Source of the DNA: Accumulibacter sp964420975
Lineage (GTDB): Bacteria > Pseudomonadota > Gammaproteobacteria > Burkholderiales > Rhodocyclaceae
DNA length: 64,000 nt
NCBI GenBank assembly: GCA_964420975.1
Contig: CAYQVH010000004.1
Coordinates: 124,001-188,000 of the forward strand
Reading direction: 5' to 3'
Shown here: piece after piece, positions 1 to 8,893 of the stretch
Layout of the letters: each line of letters begins with the position of its first letter
How positions within the stretch are numbered: the first letter of the stretch is position 1
Notes under the pieces: generated by a model
The model's input: only the letters and a program-made list of their open reading frames with translations
Told to the model about the DNA's origin: nothing
The model's database searches: none
Position numbers and translations under genes: made by a program

Positions 1-1014
1 AGGCGGTTCGCGCAAATGCCCGAGCTGCTGGCTGCCTGGGACCGGCTGAACGCCCGGCGCGGCGACCTTCCTTTTCTGGTGTCCACCGTCGTGCTGGCGG
101 CACTGGAAGTCTTCGGTCTGGGCAGCGAGCGTTTGCTCATTGCGCTCGATGGGGATTGGGTGGTCGCCATGTTCGTACTCGTTCCCACCAAGGGACTTCG
201 CTGGCGTACGTTTCAGCCCTCCCAGATTCCGCTGGGCGCTTGGGTCGCGGAAGCCGATCTGACACTGCGCGAGCTCGGCCGCAGCCTGCTGCGCGGACCG
301 CTCGGCCCCTCGCTGGCGCTTTCGATCACCCAGGTCGATAGCCTGTTTGTGCCGCGCAATACGGATGCTCCCGACGTCGACAGTCGTGATTACCTGGAGA
401 CGGGCTGGATCGACCTCAATGGCAGCTTTGAAGACTATTGGAGTGGCCGCGGCAAGAATCTGCGGCAAAACCTGCGCAAGCAGCGCAATCGACTGGCCGC
501 CGAGGGGGTTATCGGACGCTGTCGCTTGCTCACCGCTCGCGACGACATGGCACCGGCAATCGAACGTTATGGCGCAGTCGAGAGCGCTGGTTGGAAGGGG
601 GCGCAGGGAACGGCGATTCATCACGATAACGCGCAAGGTCGTTTCTATCGGCGCTTGTTCGAGTCTGCCGCCGAACGAGGCGAAGCGATGATCTACGAGT
701 ATCTGTTCGACGATCGCGTTGTCGCCTCGGACCTCTGTCTGCGGCGTAACGGGACGCTCGTCGTTCTCAAAACGACTTATGACGAATCGTGCCGTTCCTA
801 CTCACCGGCTTTCCTGTTGCGGCAGGAGGTCATGGAAGACCTCTACCGGGTGGGAGCGATACGTCGGCTCGAATACTACGGCCGGATGATGGAGTGGCAC
901 ACCCGATGGACGAACAATCAGCGTGCCCTCTATCACCTGACGGTCTACCGGTGGCCGTTGCTAAAGCGCATCGCCGATTGGCGGCGCAAGCGCCGCTGCG
1001 CTCGGCAGCCGTAG
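1..1014 (+). CDS. GNAT/FemAB-like acyltransferase, probably 5'-partial
   Basis: The protein resembles the CelD/FemAB-like proteins of the GNAT superfamily, which transfer acyl or aminoacyl groups in envelope or polysaccharide pathways; the substrate cannot be read from sequence. The N-terminal half is hydrophobic and beta-rich. A basic stretch with NLRQNLRKQRNRL lies near residue 150, and the C-terminal half has the second GNAT-like fold (KTTYDE, then FLLRQEVMEDLY). The first ATG is at 16, but the frame stays open to base 1. Family members normally carry some residues before the W-x-x-L segment, so the gene probably starts outside the window. The leuA gene converges on it from the other strand. 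Confidence 0.7.
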   Translation, partial: RRFAQMPELLAAWDRLNARRGDLPFLVSTVVLAALEVFGLGSERLLIALDGDWVVAMFVLVPTKGLRWRTFQPSQIPLGAWVAEADLTLRELGRSLLRGPLGPSLALSITQVDSLFVPRNTDAPDVDSRDYLETGWIDLNGSFEDYWSGRGKNLRQNLRKQRNRLAAEGVIGRCRLLTARDDMAPAIERYGAVESAGWKGAQGTAIHHDNAQGRFYRRLFESAAERGEAMIYEYLFDDRVVASDLCLRRNGTLVVLKTTYDESCRSYSPAFLLRQEVMEDLYRVGAIRRLEYYGRMMEWHTRWTNNQRALYHLTVYRWPLLKRIADWRRKRRCARQP

Positions 1015-1104
1015 GCCAAACTGCCGCGCGCTTTTGGCTTCGGCTCGGACAGGCGGTCGCCCGCGTCGCCTGGCCGCCTCATCGCGCGGCAGTCCGGTCA
1101 GCGC

Positions 1105-2802
1105 TCACGCAGCGTGGGCGCGTATTGCCGCCTGTGTGCTCGCCTGCATCCGGTTGACCCCGCTCAACAAGGCCTTGATCGAGGCTGTGACGATGTTGGT
1201 GTCGACTCCGGCACCGAAGGTCTCGCCGCTCGCGTGGCTCTGGGTAAGCTCGATGAAGGCACACGCCGACGCGTTGCCTCCCTCACGGCTCGGACTCATC
1301 GCTCGTTCCTCGTAACTGCGCACCTGAACCTGGACGCCAGCCGTCTGCAGCGCATGTACCGCCGCGTCAATCGGGCCGTTGCCTTCACCGACGAGTTGAC
1401 ACGGCGTTCCATCGATCTCGACCTTGAGTCGGATACCCTGTTTCTGCCCGCTTTCGTACAGACGATGGTCGCGATACACCAGCGGCGTTTGCGGATTGAG
1501 GTAGGTCGCGCCAAACAGCTGCCAGATCTCCGTGGCGCTGACTTCGCCTCCCTGTTTCTCGGCGAGTTTTTGTACCACGCTCGAAAACTCGACCTGCAGC
1601 CGTCGTGGCAGGACGACTCCATATTCCTGCTCGAGCAGGTAGGCGATGCCGCCCTTGCCGGACTGACTGTTGACGCGAATGACCGACTCGTAGCTGCGAC
1701 CCAGATCGGCGGGATCGATCGGAAGATAGGGGACGCTCCAGACGGCGTCCGCCTGGCTGACCGCGAAACCCTTGCGGATGGCATCCTGGTGCGAGCCGGA
1801 GAAGGCGGTGAACACGAGGTCGCCAACGTAGGGATGGCGCGGGTGAATCGGCAGGCGCGTGCAGCTTTCGACGGTGCGTGCAATCGCATTGATGTCGGAG
1901 AAATCGAGTCCGGGCGAGACGCCCTGGGTATAGAGGTTGAGCGCGAGAGTGACGATATCGACGTTGCCGGTCCGTTCGCCATTGCCGAACAGACACCCCT
2001 CGACGCGGTCGGCGCCGGCCATCAAGGCGAGTTCGGCCGCGGCGACGGCGGTTCCACGGTCGTTGTGCGGATGCAGACTGAGAATGACGCTGTCGCGCCG
2101 GGCGAGGTGACGGTGCATCCATTCGATCTGGTCGGCGTAAATGTTCGGCGTCGCCATTTCGACTGTGGTCGGCAGGTTGAGAATCACCTGGTTCTCCGGC
2201 GACGCTTCCCAGGTTGCGGTCACCGCGTCGCAAATCTCGAGAGCGAAATCGAGTTCGGTGGCGGTGAACGTTTCCGGGCTGTACTCGAGCTGCCATTGCG
2301 TCGCCGGTTGTTCGGCGGCCAATGCTTTGATCAGGCGTACGGCGTCGAGCGCGAGCTGGATCACCTCGCCCCGCGTCATGCCGAAGACGACGTCGCGAAA
2401 GGGCTTCGAGGTGGCGTTATAGACATGGACGATCGCCTTGCGGGCGCCGCGTAACGATTCCATCGTACGCCGGATCAAGTGTTCTCGAGCCTGCGTAAGA
2501 ACCTCGATTGTCACGTCGTCGGGGATGTGCCCGTCCTCGATGAGCACGCGGACAAAATCGAAGTCGGTCTGCGACGCCGACGGAAAGGCGACTTCGATCT
2601 GCTTGAAGCCGATCTGGCAGAGCATGTGGAACAGTCGCAACTTGCGCTCAAGGTTCATCGGTTCAAACAGCGACTGGTTGCCGTCGCGCAGGTCCGTGCT
2701 CATCCAGATCGGCGGCTGGGTGAGGGTTCGGCTTGGCCATTGGCGATCGGTGAGGCCGATCGCGGGGAAGGGGCGATACTTGGTGGCGGGATCCTGCAAC
2801 AT
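1105..2802 (-). CDS. leuA: 2-isopropylmalate synthase (LeuA type 2)
   Basis: Condenses acetyl-CoA with 2-oxoisovalerate, the first committed step of leucine synthesis, in the cytoplasm. The TIM-barrel motif STDLRDGNQS is near residue 40 and the metal-binding HPHND near residue 242. The C-terminal 150 residues are the LeuA regulatory domain that senses leucine. At 565 residues it fits the longer LeuA2 subfamily, whose proteins begin much like MLQDPATKYRPFP. I chose the ATG at 2802 rather than one seven codons upstream because AGGAG lies 7 nt before it and the family start matches. An Lrp/AsnC regulator is divergent from it, with palindromes between them, suggesting amino-acid-responsive control. 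Confidence 0.95.
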   Translation of the reverse strand: MLQDPATKYRPFPAIGLTDRQWPSRTLTQPPIWMSTDLRDGNQSLFEPMNLERKLRLFHMLCQIGFKQIEVAFPSASQTDFDFVRVLIEDGHIPDDVTIEVLTQAREHLIRRTMESLRGARKAIVHVYNATSKPFRDVVFGMTRGEVIQLALDAVRLIKALAAEQPATQWQLEYSPETFTATELDFALEICDAVTATWEASPENQVILNLPTTVEMATPNIYADQIEWMHRHLARRDSVILSLHPHNDRGTAVAAAELALMAGADRVEGCLFGNGERTGNVDIVTLALNLYTQGVSPGLDFSDINAIARTVESCTRLPIHPRHPYVGDLVFTAFSGSHQDAIRKGFAVSQADAVWSVPYLPIDPADLGRSYESVIRVNSQSGKGGIAYLLEQEYGVVLPRRLQVEFSSVVQKLAEKQGGEVSATEIWQLFGATYLNPQTPLVYRDHRLYESGQKQGIRLKVEIDGTPCQLVGEGNGPIDAAVHALQTAGVQVQVRSYEERAMSPSREGGNASACAFIELTQSHASGETFGAGVDTNIVTASIKALLSGVNRMQASTQAAIRAHAA

Positions 2803-2890
2803 GAGTTTTCTCCTGGGTGGCAACTGAGGGCAGCGACGTGTGCCATCTTAAGCCATCGTGGCCGACAGGTGATTGCGTTGCGTGGCTACG

Positions 2891-2950
2891 AACACGTGTT
2901 GTTGGCAATAATATTGCTATAAAACCAACTTAGAAGGTATGATATTGCTT
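2891..2950. promoter_or_regulatory. Candidate operator region between leuA and the Lrp-type gene
   Basis: The 170 bp divergent spacer contains a perfect 10 bp palindrome AACACGTGTT (2891-2900), then a perfect inverted repeat GCAATA-A-TATTGC (2905-2917), and a further half-site ATATTGC at 2942-2948. The local sequence is AT-rich against a GC-rich background. Lrp/AsnC proteins usually bind short AT-centred inverted repeats next to their own gene, so autoregulation and leuA control are plausible. Binding is inferred, not shown. Confidence 0.5.
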
Positions 2951-2973
2951 CTACTCGCGACAGGAGATTCCCC

Positions 2974-3450
2974 GTGCTGCTCGACCGTTATGACTGGCAG
3001 ATCCTCGACGTGTTGCAGGCGAACGGTCGGATCAGCAATCAGGAGCTGGCAGACCGTATCGGCCTGTCGCCATCACCGTGTTTGCGGCGGGTGCGTGCGC
3101 TCGAAGAATCCGGCCTGATTCTCGGTTACCGAGCGTTGCTCGATGCGCGCAAGCTGGGTTTGTCGCTGATGGCACTGATCCACATTTCGATGGATCAGCA
3201 TACGCCGGAGCGATTCCGGACTTTCGACGCCCAGATCGCCGAGATCCCGGAACTGATCGAGTGTCTGTTGATCACCGGCCAGGAAGCCGATTATCAGCTC
3301 AAGGTCGTGGTCAAGGACATGGATGCCTACCAGGAACTCCTGCTCGACCGGATCACCCGTATCCCCGGCGTCACCGGGGTGCATTCGAGTTTCGTCCTGC
3401 GTCGCGTCGTCGATAAGACCGCGCTGCCGCTACCGGCGCCCGGCACTTGA
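2974..3450 (+). CDS. Lrp/AsnC family transcriptional regulator
   Basis: A 158-residue DNA-binding regulator with the classic two-part layout: an N-terminal winged helix-turn-helix (LLDRYDWQILDVLQ to about residue 50, with GLSPSPCLRRVRALE as recognition segment) and a C-terminal RAM/AsnC ligand-binding domain (about 65-150). Such proteins form dimers or octamers and sense amino acids. The start is GTG at 2974, with AGGAG 7 nt upstream. It is divergent from leuA and ends shortly before the patatin gene. The specific effector is unknown; leucine or a related amino acid is an inference from position. Confidence 0.92.
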   Translation: MLLDRYDWQILDVLQANGRISNQELADRIGLSPSPCLRRVRALEESGLILGYRALLDARKLGLSLMALIHISMDQHTPERFRTFDAQIAEIPELIECLLITGQEADYQLKVVVKDMDAYQELLLDRITRIPGVTGVHSSFVLRRVVDKTALPLPAPGT

Positions 3451-3554
3451 GCGCCAGCGACGCGACGCCTGGCTATTAGCGACCGGTTGCCTGCTGTCGA
3501 ACGGAGCCCCGCGACTTGCCGCGCTAGAATGCCGATTTTCCGACAAGGGATCCG

Positions 3555-4760
3555 ATGAGCCTGGCAACGATCATTCATGCCGGCATGCGCCAGTACGAAC
3601 AGCCCAGTCTCGGGCTGGTACTGATGGGAGGCGGCGCGCGTACCGCTTACCAGGTCGGTGTCCTGCGCGCCCTGGGGAAAATGTTGCAGGCGCATTGGGG
3701 CCGGGCCAGACGGTTTCCGTTCCAGGTGCTGATCGGCACCTCGGCGGGAGCGATCAACGCGGCGTTTTTGGCCGGGCGTTCGCCAGATGGCCTGCTGGCG
3801 TTTGAAGAACTGGCCGATTTTTGGCGTCGTCTGCGTTCGAGCGACGTCTATCGCCTCAGCACGCCACGTTGGTTGCGCTTCAGTCGGGTTTCCCTGGCCA
3901 TTAGCCTGACGCGGCACGTGCAGGCGAACGGCGCGCTGCTCGACAGTCGCCCGCTCGCCGAAATGCTCGGGCGTGGGATTGCCTTCGATCGTATTGCCGA
4001 TGCGCTGCGGTCGCGAACGATTGACGCCCTGGCAGTGACCGGGTCGAGCTACACCAGCGGGGTACATTGGACGTTCTGTCAGACGTCCAGCCGCGACGCG
4101 TTTCAGCCGTGGCGCCGTCCCGGACGGCGCGCCGAGTTTCAACCGTTGACGACGGCGCATCTGATGGCGTCGAGTGCGATTCCCTTCCTCTTTCCGTCGA
4201 TGGCGCTGACTGTTGAAGGGCGAGAGGAACACTTTGGCGACGGGTCAATGCGGCAGATCACGCCCTTGTCGCCGGCGATGCACCTCGGTGCGCAGAAGAT
4301 CCTGGTGATCGGCGTCGGTCAGCCGGAAAGGGCGGGGCTGGCGGCCTCCGACACCGCACCTCCCACTCGCGGTCCGAGCCTCGGCAGCATGGCTGGGCAC
4401 GTCATGGCGAGCGTTTTTCACGACACCTTGCAGGCCGACGTCGAGCAAGCGAAGCGCGTCGCCGACACGATCAACGGTTTGCCGCCCGAAGCACTGGCAG
4501 CCATGCGCTACAAGGCGATCGACGTCCTGGCGATGGCGCCGACACGCTCGCTCGATGCCTTGGCGCAGCAATACACCCACGAGTTGCCGTCCGAGGTGCG
4601 CTCCGGTCTGGCTTCGCTGGGCATGCTGCGTGGCGGTGGTGGGGCGTTGGCGAGTTACCTGCTGTTCGAACCGGGATTCGTGCACGCCCTGCTGGAGATG
4701 GGTGCAGAAGACGCGGCGGCGCGTGAAGACGAACTGCTGGCGTTGATCGTCGGTCATTGA
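3555..4760 (+). CDS. Patatin-like phospholipase
   Basis: A predicted serine lipid acyl hydrolase of 401 residues. The glycine-rich oxyanion loop MGGGARTAYQVGVL is at residues 24-37, the nucleophile motif GTSAG at 61-65 (Ser63), and the DGS catalytic Asp motif near residue 228. No signal peptide is evident, so it is likely cytoplasmic or membrane-associated. It converges with miaA, leaving about 15 bp between them. Substrate and physiological role are not visible; related bacterial proteins act on phospholipids or stored polyester. Confidence 0.88.
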   Translation: MSLATIIHAGMRQYEQPSLGLVLMGGGARTAYQVGVLRALGKMLQAHWGRARRFPFQVLIGTSAGAINAAFLAGRSPDGLLAFEELADFWRRLRSSDVYRLSTPRWLRFSRVSLAISLTRHVQANGALLDSRPLAEMLGRGIAFDRIADALRSRTIDALAVTGSSYTSGVHWTFCQTSSRDAFQPWRRPGRRAEFQPLTTAHLMASSAIPFLFPSMALTVEGREEHFGDGSMRQITPLSPAMHLGAQKILVIGVGQPERAGLAASDTAPPTRGPSLGSMAGHVMASVFHDTLQADVEQAKRVADTINGLPPEALAAMRYKAIDVLAMAPTRSLDALAQQYTHELPSEVRSGLASLGMLRGGGGALASYLLFEPGFVHALLEMGAEDAAAREDELLALIVGH

Positions 4761-4775
4761 GGCACGGGCACGGCG

Positions 4776-5723
4776 TCAACGCAGGAAGCGATCGATAGCC
4801 CTGGCGACTGTGGCCAGCAGGTCGGCTGCGTTGCAGTCGAAGGTGGGCGGTCGAAGGGTGTTGCTCATCCAGGTGATTTGCCGCTTGGCGAGCTGGCGCG
4901 TGGCGTAGACGCCGCGGTCGCGGAGTTCGCTCGCCGGAGCGTCACCGCAGAGGACGTCCCACACTTGACGATAGCCGACGCAACGCAGCGCGGGCATTCC
5001 GGCAACGAGGGGGTACCTGTCTCGCAGTTGCTCGACTTCCGCGACCAGTCCGGCGGCCAGCATCGCGTCGAAGCGTTGGCCGATCCGATCGTGGAGATCG
5101 CTGCGCTGAGCAGGCAAGAGACCCAGGGTCAGCAGCGAATACGGTACCGGCTGACGCCGACTGTCGGCGAGCAGCGCGGAGAGTGGCCGGCCGCTGAGCT
5201 GGAACACTTCAAGCGCTCGCTGGATGCGTTGCGCGTCTCCCGGCTGCAGGCGAGCGGCGGTTGGCGGATCGACGGCCGCCAGTTGCGCGTGCAGCGCCGG
5301 CCAGCCGCGCTCAGTCGCCTGGCGGTCGAGGTCCCGCCGCAACGCCGGATCGGCCGCCGGCAGGTCGGCCAGGCCGTCCAGCAGGGCTTTGAAGTAGAGC
5401 ATGGTGCCGCCGACCAGAAGCGGCACCTTGTTTCGCTCGCTGATCGCTTTCATCGCGCTCAGGGCGTCGTTCCGGAAGCGCGCTGCCGAGTACGCTTCGA
5501 GCGGCGTGATGAGGTCGATCAGATGATGCGCAACGGCGGCGCGCGTTGCCGCGTCCGGCTTCGCCGTGCCGATATCCATGTCGCGAAACACTTGCGCGGA
5601 ATCGACGCTGACCAGCTCGAAAGGGAAGCGGCGGCAAAGCGCGATGGCTAGCGCCGATTTGCCGGTCGCAGTCGGACCCATCAACAAGACCGCCGGCGGC
5701 GGCGGCGACAGATCGGCCGGCAC
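4776..5723 (-). CDS. miaA: tRNA dimethylallyltransferase
   Basis: Adds a dimethylallyl group to A37 of tRNAs that read UNN codons. The P-loop GPTATGKS is at residues 16-23, followed by SVDSAQVFRDMDIGTAKP, the substrate-binding core of MiaA, and near the C-terminus ATRQLAKRQITWM. The length of 315 is normal. It lies 2 nt downstream of mutL on the same strand, the mutL-miaA order common in proteobacteria, so the two are probably cotranscribed. Confidence 0.96.
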   Translation of the reverse strand: MPADLSPPPPAVLLMGPTATGKSALAIALCRRFPFELVSVDSAQVFRDMDIGTAKPDAATRAAVAHHLIDLITPLEAYSAARFRNDALSAMKAISERNKVPLLVGGTMLYFKALLDGLADLPAADPALRRDLDRQATERGWPALHAQLAAVDPPTAARLQPGDAQRIQRALEVFQLSGRPLSALLADSRRQPVPYSLLTLGLLPAQRSDLHDRIGQRFDAMLAAGLVAEVEQLRDRYPLVAGMPALRCVGYRQVWDVLCGDAPASELRDRGVYATRQLAKRQITWMSNTLRPPTFDCNAADLLATVARAIDRFLR

Positions 5724-5725
5724 GG

Positions 5726-7519
5726 TCAGCGCCCGCGCTCGAAGTGACGGTCCAGGTCTGCCAGCGTCAGCTGAGTCCAGGTCGGGCGACCATGGTTGCA
5801 GTGGTCCGAGCGCTCGGTCGCTTCCATCTGTCGCAGCAAGGCGTTCATCTCGTGCAGCGAAAGCCGGCGCCGCGCGCGGACGGCACCGTGGCAGGCCATG
5901 CTTGACAGTAGCTGATTGCGTCGACTGGTCAGGCAGGTGGTTGCGCCGTGAGTGTTCAACTCGTCGAGCAGGGCGCGCACGAGGGCCGCGGGATCGCTGC
6001 CAAGCAGAATCTCGGGAACGCTGCGGATGGCGAGCTGTCGTGGGCCGAGCGGAGCCAGTTCGAAACCGAGCGCCTGGATCGCTGGCTGATAGTCCTCGAC
6101 TGCCGCGATCTCGCTCTCGTCGGCAGTGAGCACCGCCGGGATCAGCAAGGGTTGTACCGCCAGGGTGTGTTCGGCAAGTGCCTGTTTCAGCTTTTCGTAA
6201 AGGATGCGCTCGTGGGCCGCGTGCAGGTCGACGATGAGCAATCCCTGAACGTTTTCTGCCAGCACATAGATACCGTGCAACTGTGCCAGCGCATAGCCGA
6301 GCGGCGGCACGTCGGTGCCTTCGACAGCGGGTATGGGCGCGTGATCTCGGGGTGGGCTGACGAAATCCAGATACGACGCGGTCGCGGCCGCCTCGCCGAC
6401 GTGCAGCGAGCGTTGAATCGGCGCGGAGGGGTAGGAGCGCAGCTCGGCATCGCGGTGGGGCGTCGCCGCTGTCGGCGCGAGGAGTTCGGCGTCGCCGTCT
6501 GCCGAAAGGCCCGGTAGCCGGTCGGCGAGCAGTCTCTCGACGGCATGAAAGACGAACTGGTGAATTGAACGCGCGTCGCGAAAGCGTACCTCGGTCTTTT
6601 GCGGGTGAACGTTGACGTCTACCGTCGTCGGTTCGACTTCCAGAAACAGGCAGAAGGCCGGATAGCGGTTGCCGTGCAGCACGTCCCGGTAGGCTTCGCG
6701 TACGGCGTGAGTGAGCAACTTGTCGCGCACGAAGCGGCCATTGACATACGCGTATTGAGCGTCCGCGCGCGCGCGCGAAAACTCCGGCAAAGCACAGTAG
6801 CCGAATAGACGCAGAGGGCCCGCCGCAAGCTCCAGCGGGCGCGACTGGGCGAGAAATTCGTCGCCGAGGATGGCAGCCGCGCGGTCGCGTAGCTCGCCGC
6901 GTGCGAGATGCAGGCTGACGCGGCCGTGGTGAGCGAGCGAGAAGGCGACTCCCGGATTGGCCAGCGCGATACGCTTCAGCGCTGCCGCGCAGTGAGCGAA
7001 TTCGGTCGCTGGCGAACGCAAGAACTTTCGCCGCGCCGGTGTGTTGTAGTACAGGTCGCGCATTTCGACGACGGTGCCGGCTGCCAGCGCCGCCGGCTCG
7101 GGCTGCGCGCCGGGCTCGCCGGTAAGGCGCCAGGCGTGCGCCCGGGATCCGCCTGTCGCCGAGTGCTGTCGGCTGGTCAGAGTCAGGCGCGCGACGGCTG
7201 CGATCGAGGCCAGTGCTTCGCCGCGGAAGCCGAGAGTGGCAACCGAATGCAGTTCGGCCAGCGAATGGATCTTCGAAGTGGCGTGGCGGGTGAGCGCGAG
7301 CGCCAGCTCGTCGCCGGCGATGCCGCAGCCATTGTCGCTGACACGCAGCAACTGGCTGCCGCCCTCCTCGAGACTGACTTCGATCGTCGTACTGCCCGCG
7401 TCGAGCGCGTTTTCGAGCAGCTCCTTGAGAACCGCTGCCGGACGATCGACCACTTCGCCAGCGGCGATCTGACTAATCAGCAGGTCAGGCAACAGATGAA
7501 TGCGGTGGCTGTCCGACAT
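5726..7519 (-). CDS. mutL: DNA mismatch repair protein MutL
   Basis: GHKL ATPase that links MutS mismatch recognition to repair. ATP-site motifs ENALDAG, DNGCGI and GFRGEALASI are all present in the first 110 residues. The C-terminal dimerisation domain holds DLHAAHERILYE near residue 430, which fits the endonuclease motif D-x-H-A-x2-E-x4-E, and late motifs ACHGAVRA and CNHGRPT. This therefore looks like a nicking MutL as in organisms without MutH/Dam-directed repair. The length of 597 is typical. It is the first gene of a mutL-miaA pair and is divergent from the DedA gene. Confidence 0.96.
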   Translation of the reverse strand: MSDSHRIHLLPDLLISQIAAGEVVDRPAAVLKELLENALDAGSTTIEVSLEEGGSQLLRVSDNGCGIAGDELALALTRHATSKIHSLAELHSVATLGFRGEALASIAAVARLTLTSRQHSATGGSRAHAWRLTGEPGAQPEPAALAAGTVVEMRDLYYNTPARRKFLRSPATEFAHCAAALKRIALANPGVAFSLAHHGRVSLHLARGELRDRAAAILGDEFLAQSRPLELAAGPLRLFGYCALPEFSRARADAQYAYVNGRFVRDKLLTHAVREAYRDVLHGNRYPAFCLFLEVEPTTVDVNVHPQKTEVRFRDARSIHQFVFHAVERLLADRLPGLSADGDAELLAPTAATPHRDAELRSYPSAPIQRSLHVGEAAATASYLDFVSPPRDHAPIPAVEGTDVPPLGYALAQLHGIYVLAENVQGLLIVDLHAAHERILYEKLKQALAEHTLAVQPLLIPAVLTADESEIAAVEDYQPAIQALGFELAPLGPRQLAIRSVPEILLGSDPAALVRALLDELNTHGATTCLTSRRNQLLSSMACHGAVRARRRLSLHEMNALLRQMEATERSDHCNHGRPTWTQLTLADLDRHFERGR

Positions 7520-7595
7520 TGGCCCATTATAGTCGCCAGGCTTCCGGTAGAATCCCGCCTTGCCGGCTGACCGGTGCTCTCGCTTCCGTTCGCTG

Positions 7596-8231
7596 ATGGA
7601 CTACCTGACCGGCTTCATCGACATCATCCTGCATCTCGACAAGCACTTGGCAGTTCTGCTGCAGCTTTACGGGCAGTGGGTATATGCGATTCTGTTCTTC
7701 ATCATCTTCAGCGAAACCGGTTTCGTGGTAACTCCCTTTCTGCCTGGTGACTCGCTGCTGTTCGTCGCTGGCGCTCTGGCAGCGCTCGGCGGGATGGACA
7801 TTCTCCTGCTGCTGCTTGTGCTCACTGGCGCAGCGATCCTCGGTAATACGGTCAACTATCATATCGGGCGCTTTCTTGGGCCGCGGGTGTTCCACTGGGA
7901 GCAATCGCGCTTCTTTAATCGCGCCGCACTCGAGAAAACGCACGCCTTCTACGAGCGACATGGCGGCAAGACGCTGGTGTTGTCGCGTTTTCTCCCCCTG
8001 TTCCGCACTTTCGCACCGTTCGTGGCGGGAATCGGACGGATGGACTACGCCCGCTTCCAGTTTTTCAACGTCATCGGTGCCGTCGCCTGGGTGCTCTCGC
8101 TGACGCTTGCCGGCTACTGGTTTGGCAACTTGCCGTGGGTACAGAAGAATCTGACGCTGGTGATCGTCGCGATCATCGTGGTTTCCCTGCTGCCTGTGGT
8201 TTATGGCTGGCTGCAGCAGAGGCGCGCATGA
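7596..8231 (+). CDS. DedA family membrane protein
   Basis: A 211-residue polytopic inner-membrane protein of the DedA/SNARE-associated (VTT domain) family, implicated in undecaprenyl-phosphate or lipid flipping. Visible family features are ETGFVVTPFLPGDSLLFVAG near residue 40, NYHIGRFLGPRVF, and SRFLPLFRTFAPFVAG near 130. A TTG at 7560 opens the frame earlier, but the ATG at 7596 (MDYLTGFID) matches family starts. Its stop overlaps the start of purN by 4 nt, so the two are likely cotranscribed. Confidence 0.92.
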   Translation: MDYLTGFIDIILHLDKHLAVLLQLYGQWVYAILFFIIFSETGFVVTPFLPGDSLLFVAGALAALGGMDILLLLLVLTGAAILGNTVNYHIGRFLGPRVFHWEQSRFFNRAALEKTHAFYERHGGKTLVLSRFLPLFRTFAPFVAGIGRMDYARFQFFNVIGAVAWVLSLTLAGYWFGNLPWVQKNLTLVIVAIIVVSLLPVVYGWLQQRRA

Positions 8232-8881
8232 TGCGCGTGGTGATCGTGATTTCCGGTCGTGGCAGCAATATGGCGTCGCTGCTGGCGGCGGTCGCCGACG
8301 GCGCGTTGCCGGTGACGATCGCCGGCGTCGTTTCCAATCGGGCCGATGCGGCCGGGCTGGCGACGGCCAAGGCCTTCGGCGTGCCGACGGCGGTGGTCGA
8401 GCACACCCGGTTCGCTGACCGCGAGGCGTTCGACGATGAGCTGGCTGCGGTGGTTGACGCCTGGGCACCGGATCTCGTTCTCCTTGCCGGTTTCATGCGC
8501 ATCCTCGGCAAGCGTTTCGTCAGCCGTTACGAGGGCCGGCTGATGAATATCCATCCTTCCCTGCTGCCGGCGTTTCCGGGGTTGCACACGCACCGGCGGG
8601 CACTCGCCGAAGGCGTGCGGGTGCATGGCTGCACCGTCCATTTCGTCACCACCGAACTGGACCACGGGCCGATCATCGTACAGGCAGCCGTTCCTGTACT
8701 CGACGACGACGACGAGGCGACGCTCGCGACACGTGTCTTGCAGCAGGAACACGGCCTTTACCCGCTGGCGGTTGGCTGGTTTGCGGAGGGACGTTTACGT
8801 GTCGTCAAAGGACGAGTCTTGCTCGACGCCCACCAGGACAGTGGCGGACGACTCATTGCGCCGCAGCTGGGGGCGGCGTGA
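8228..8881 (+). CDS. purN: Phosphoribosylglycinamide formyltransferase 1
   Basis: Transfers the formyl group of 10-formyl-THF to GAR, the third step of purine synthesis. The phosphate-binding GRGSN is at residues 10-14, and NIHPSLLPAFPG near residue 110 holds the catalytic Asn and His; VHGCTVHFVTTELDHGPI follows with the catalytic Asp. It is 217 residues from the ATG at 8228 (a second ATG follows immediately at 8231). It overlaps the DedA stop and is followed by a DUF3108 gene, an order common in betaproteobacteria. Confidence 0.96.
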   Translation: MMRVVIVISGRGSNMASLLAAVADGALPVTIAGVVSNRADAAGLATAKAFGVPTAVVEHTRFADREAFDDELAAVVDAWAPDLVLLAGFMRILGKRFVSRYEGRLMNIHPSLLPAFPGLHTHRRALAEGVRVHGCTVHFVTTELDHGPIIVQAAVPVLDDDDEATLATRVLQQEHGLYPLAVGWFAEGRLRVVKGRVLLDAHQDSGGRLIAPQLGAA

Positions 8882-8893
8882 ACCGGCGCCGCG

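Noticed and set aside
1114..2454. A 446-codon open frame on the plus strand opposite leuA
   Set aside because: It is the complement of conserved LeuA sequence, has no family resemblance and is an expected by-product of GC-rich coding DNA. Similar long shadows opposite rnfC, rnfD, kdpD, kdpA and kdpB were dropped for the same reason.
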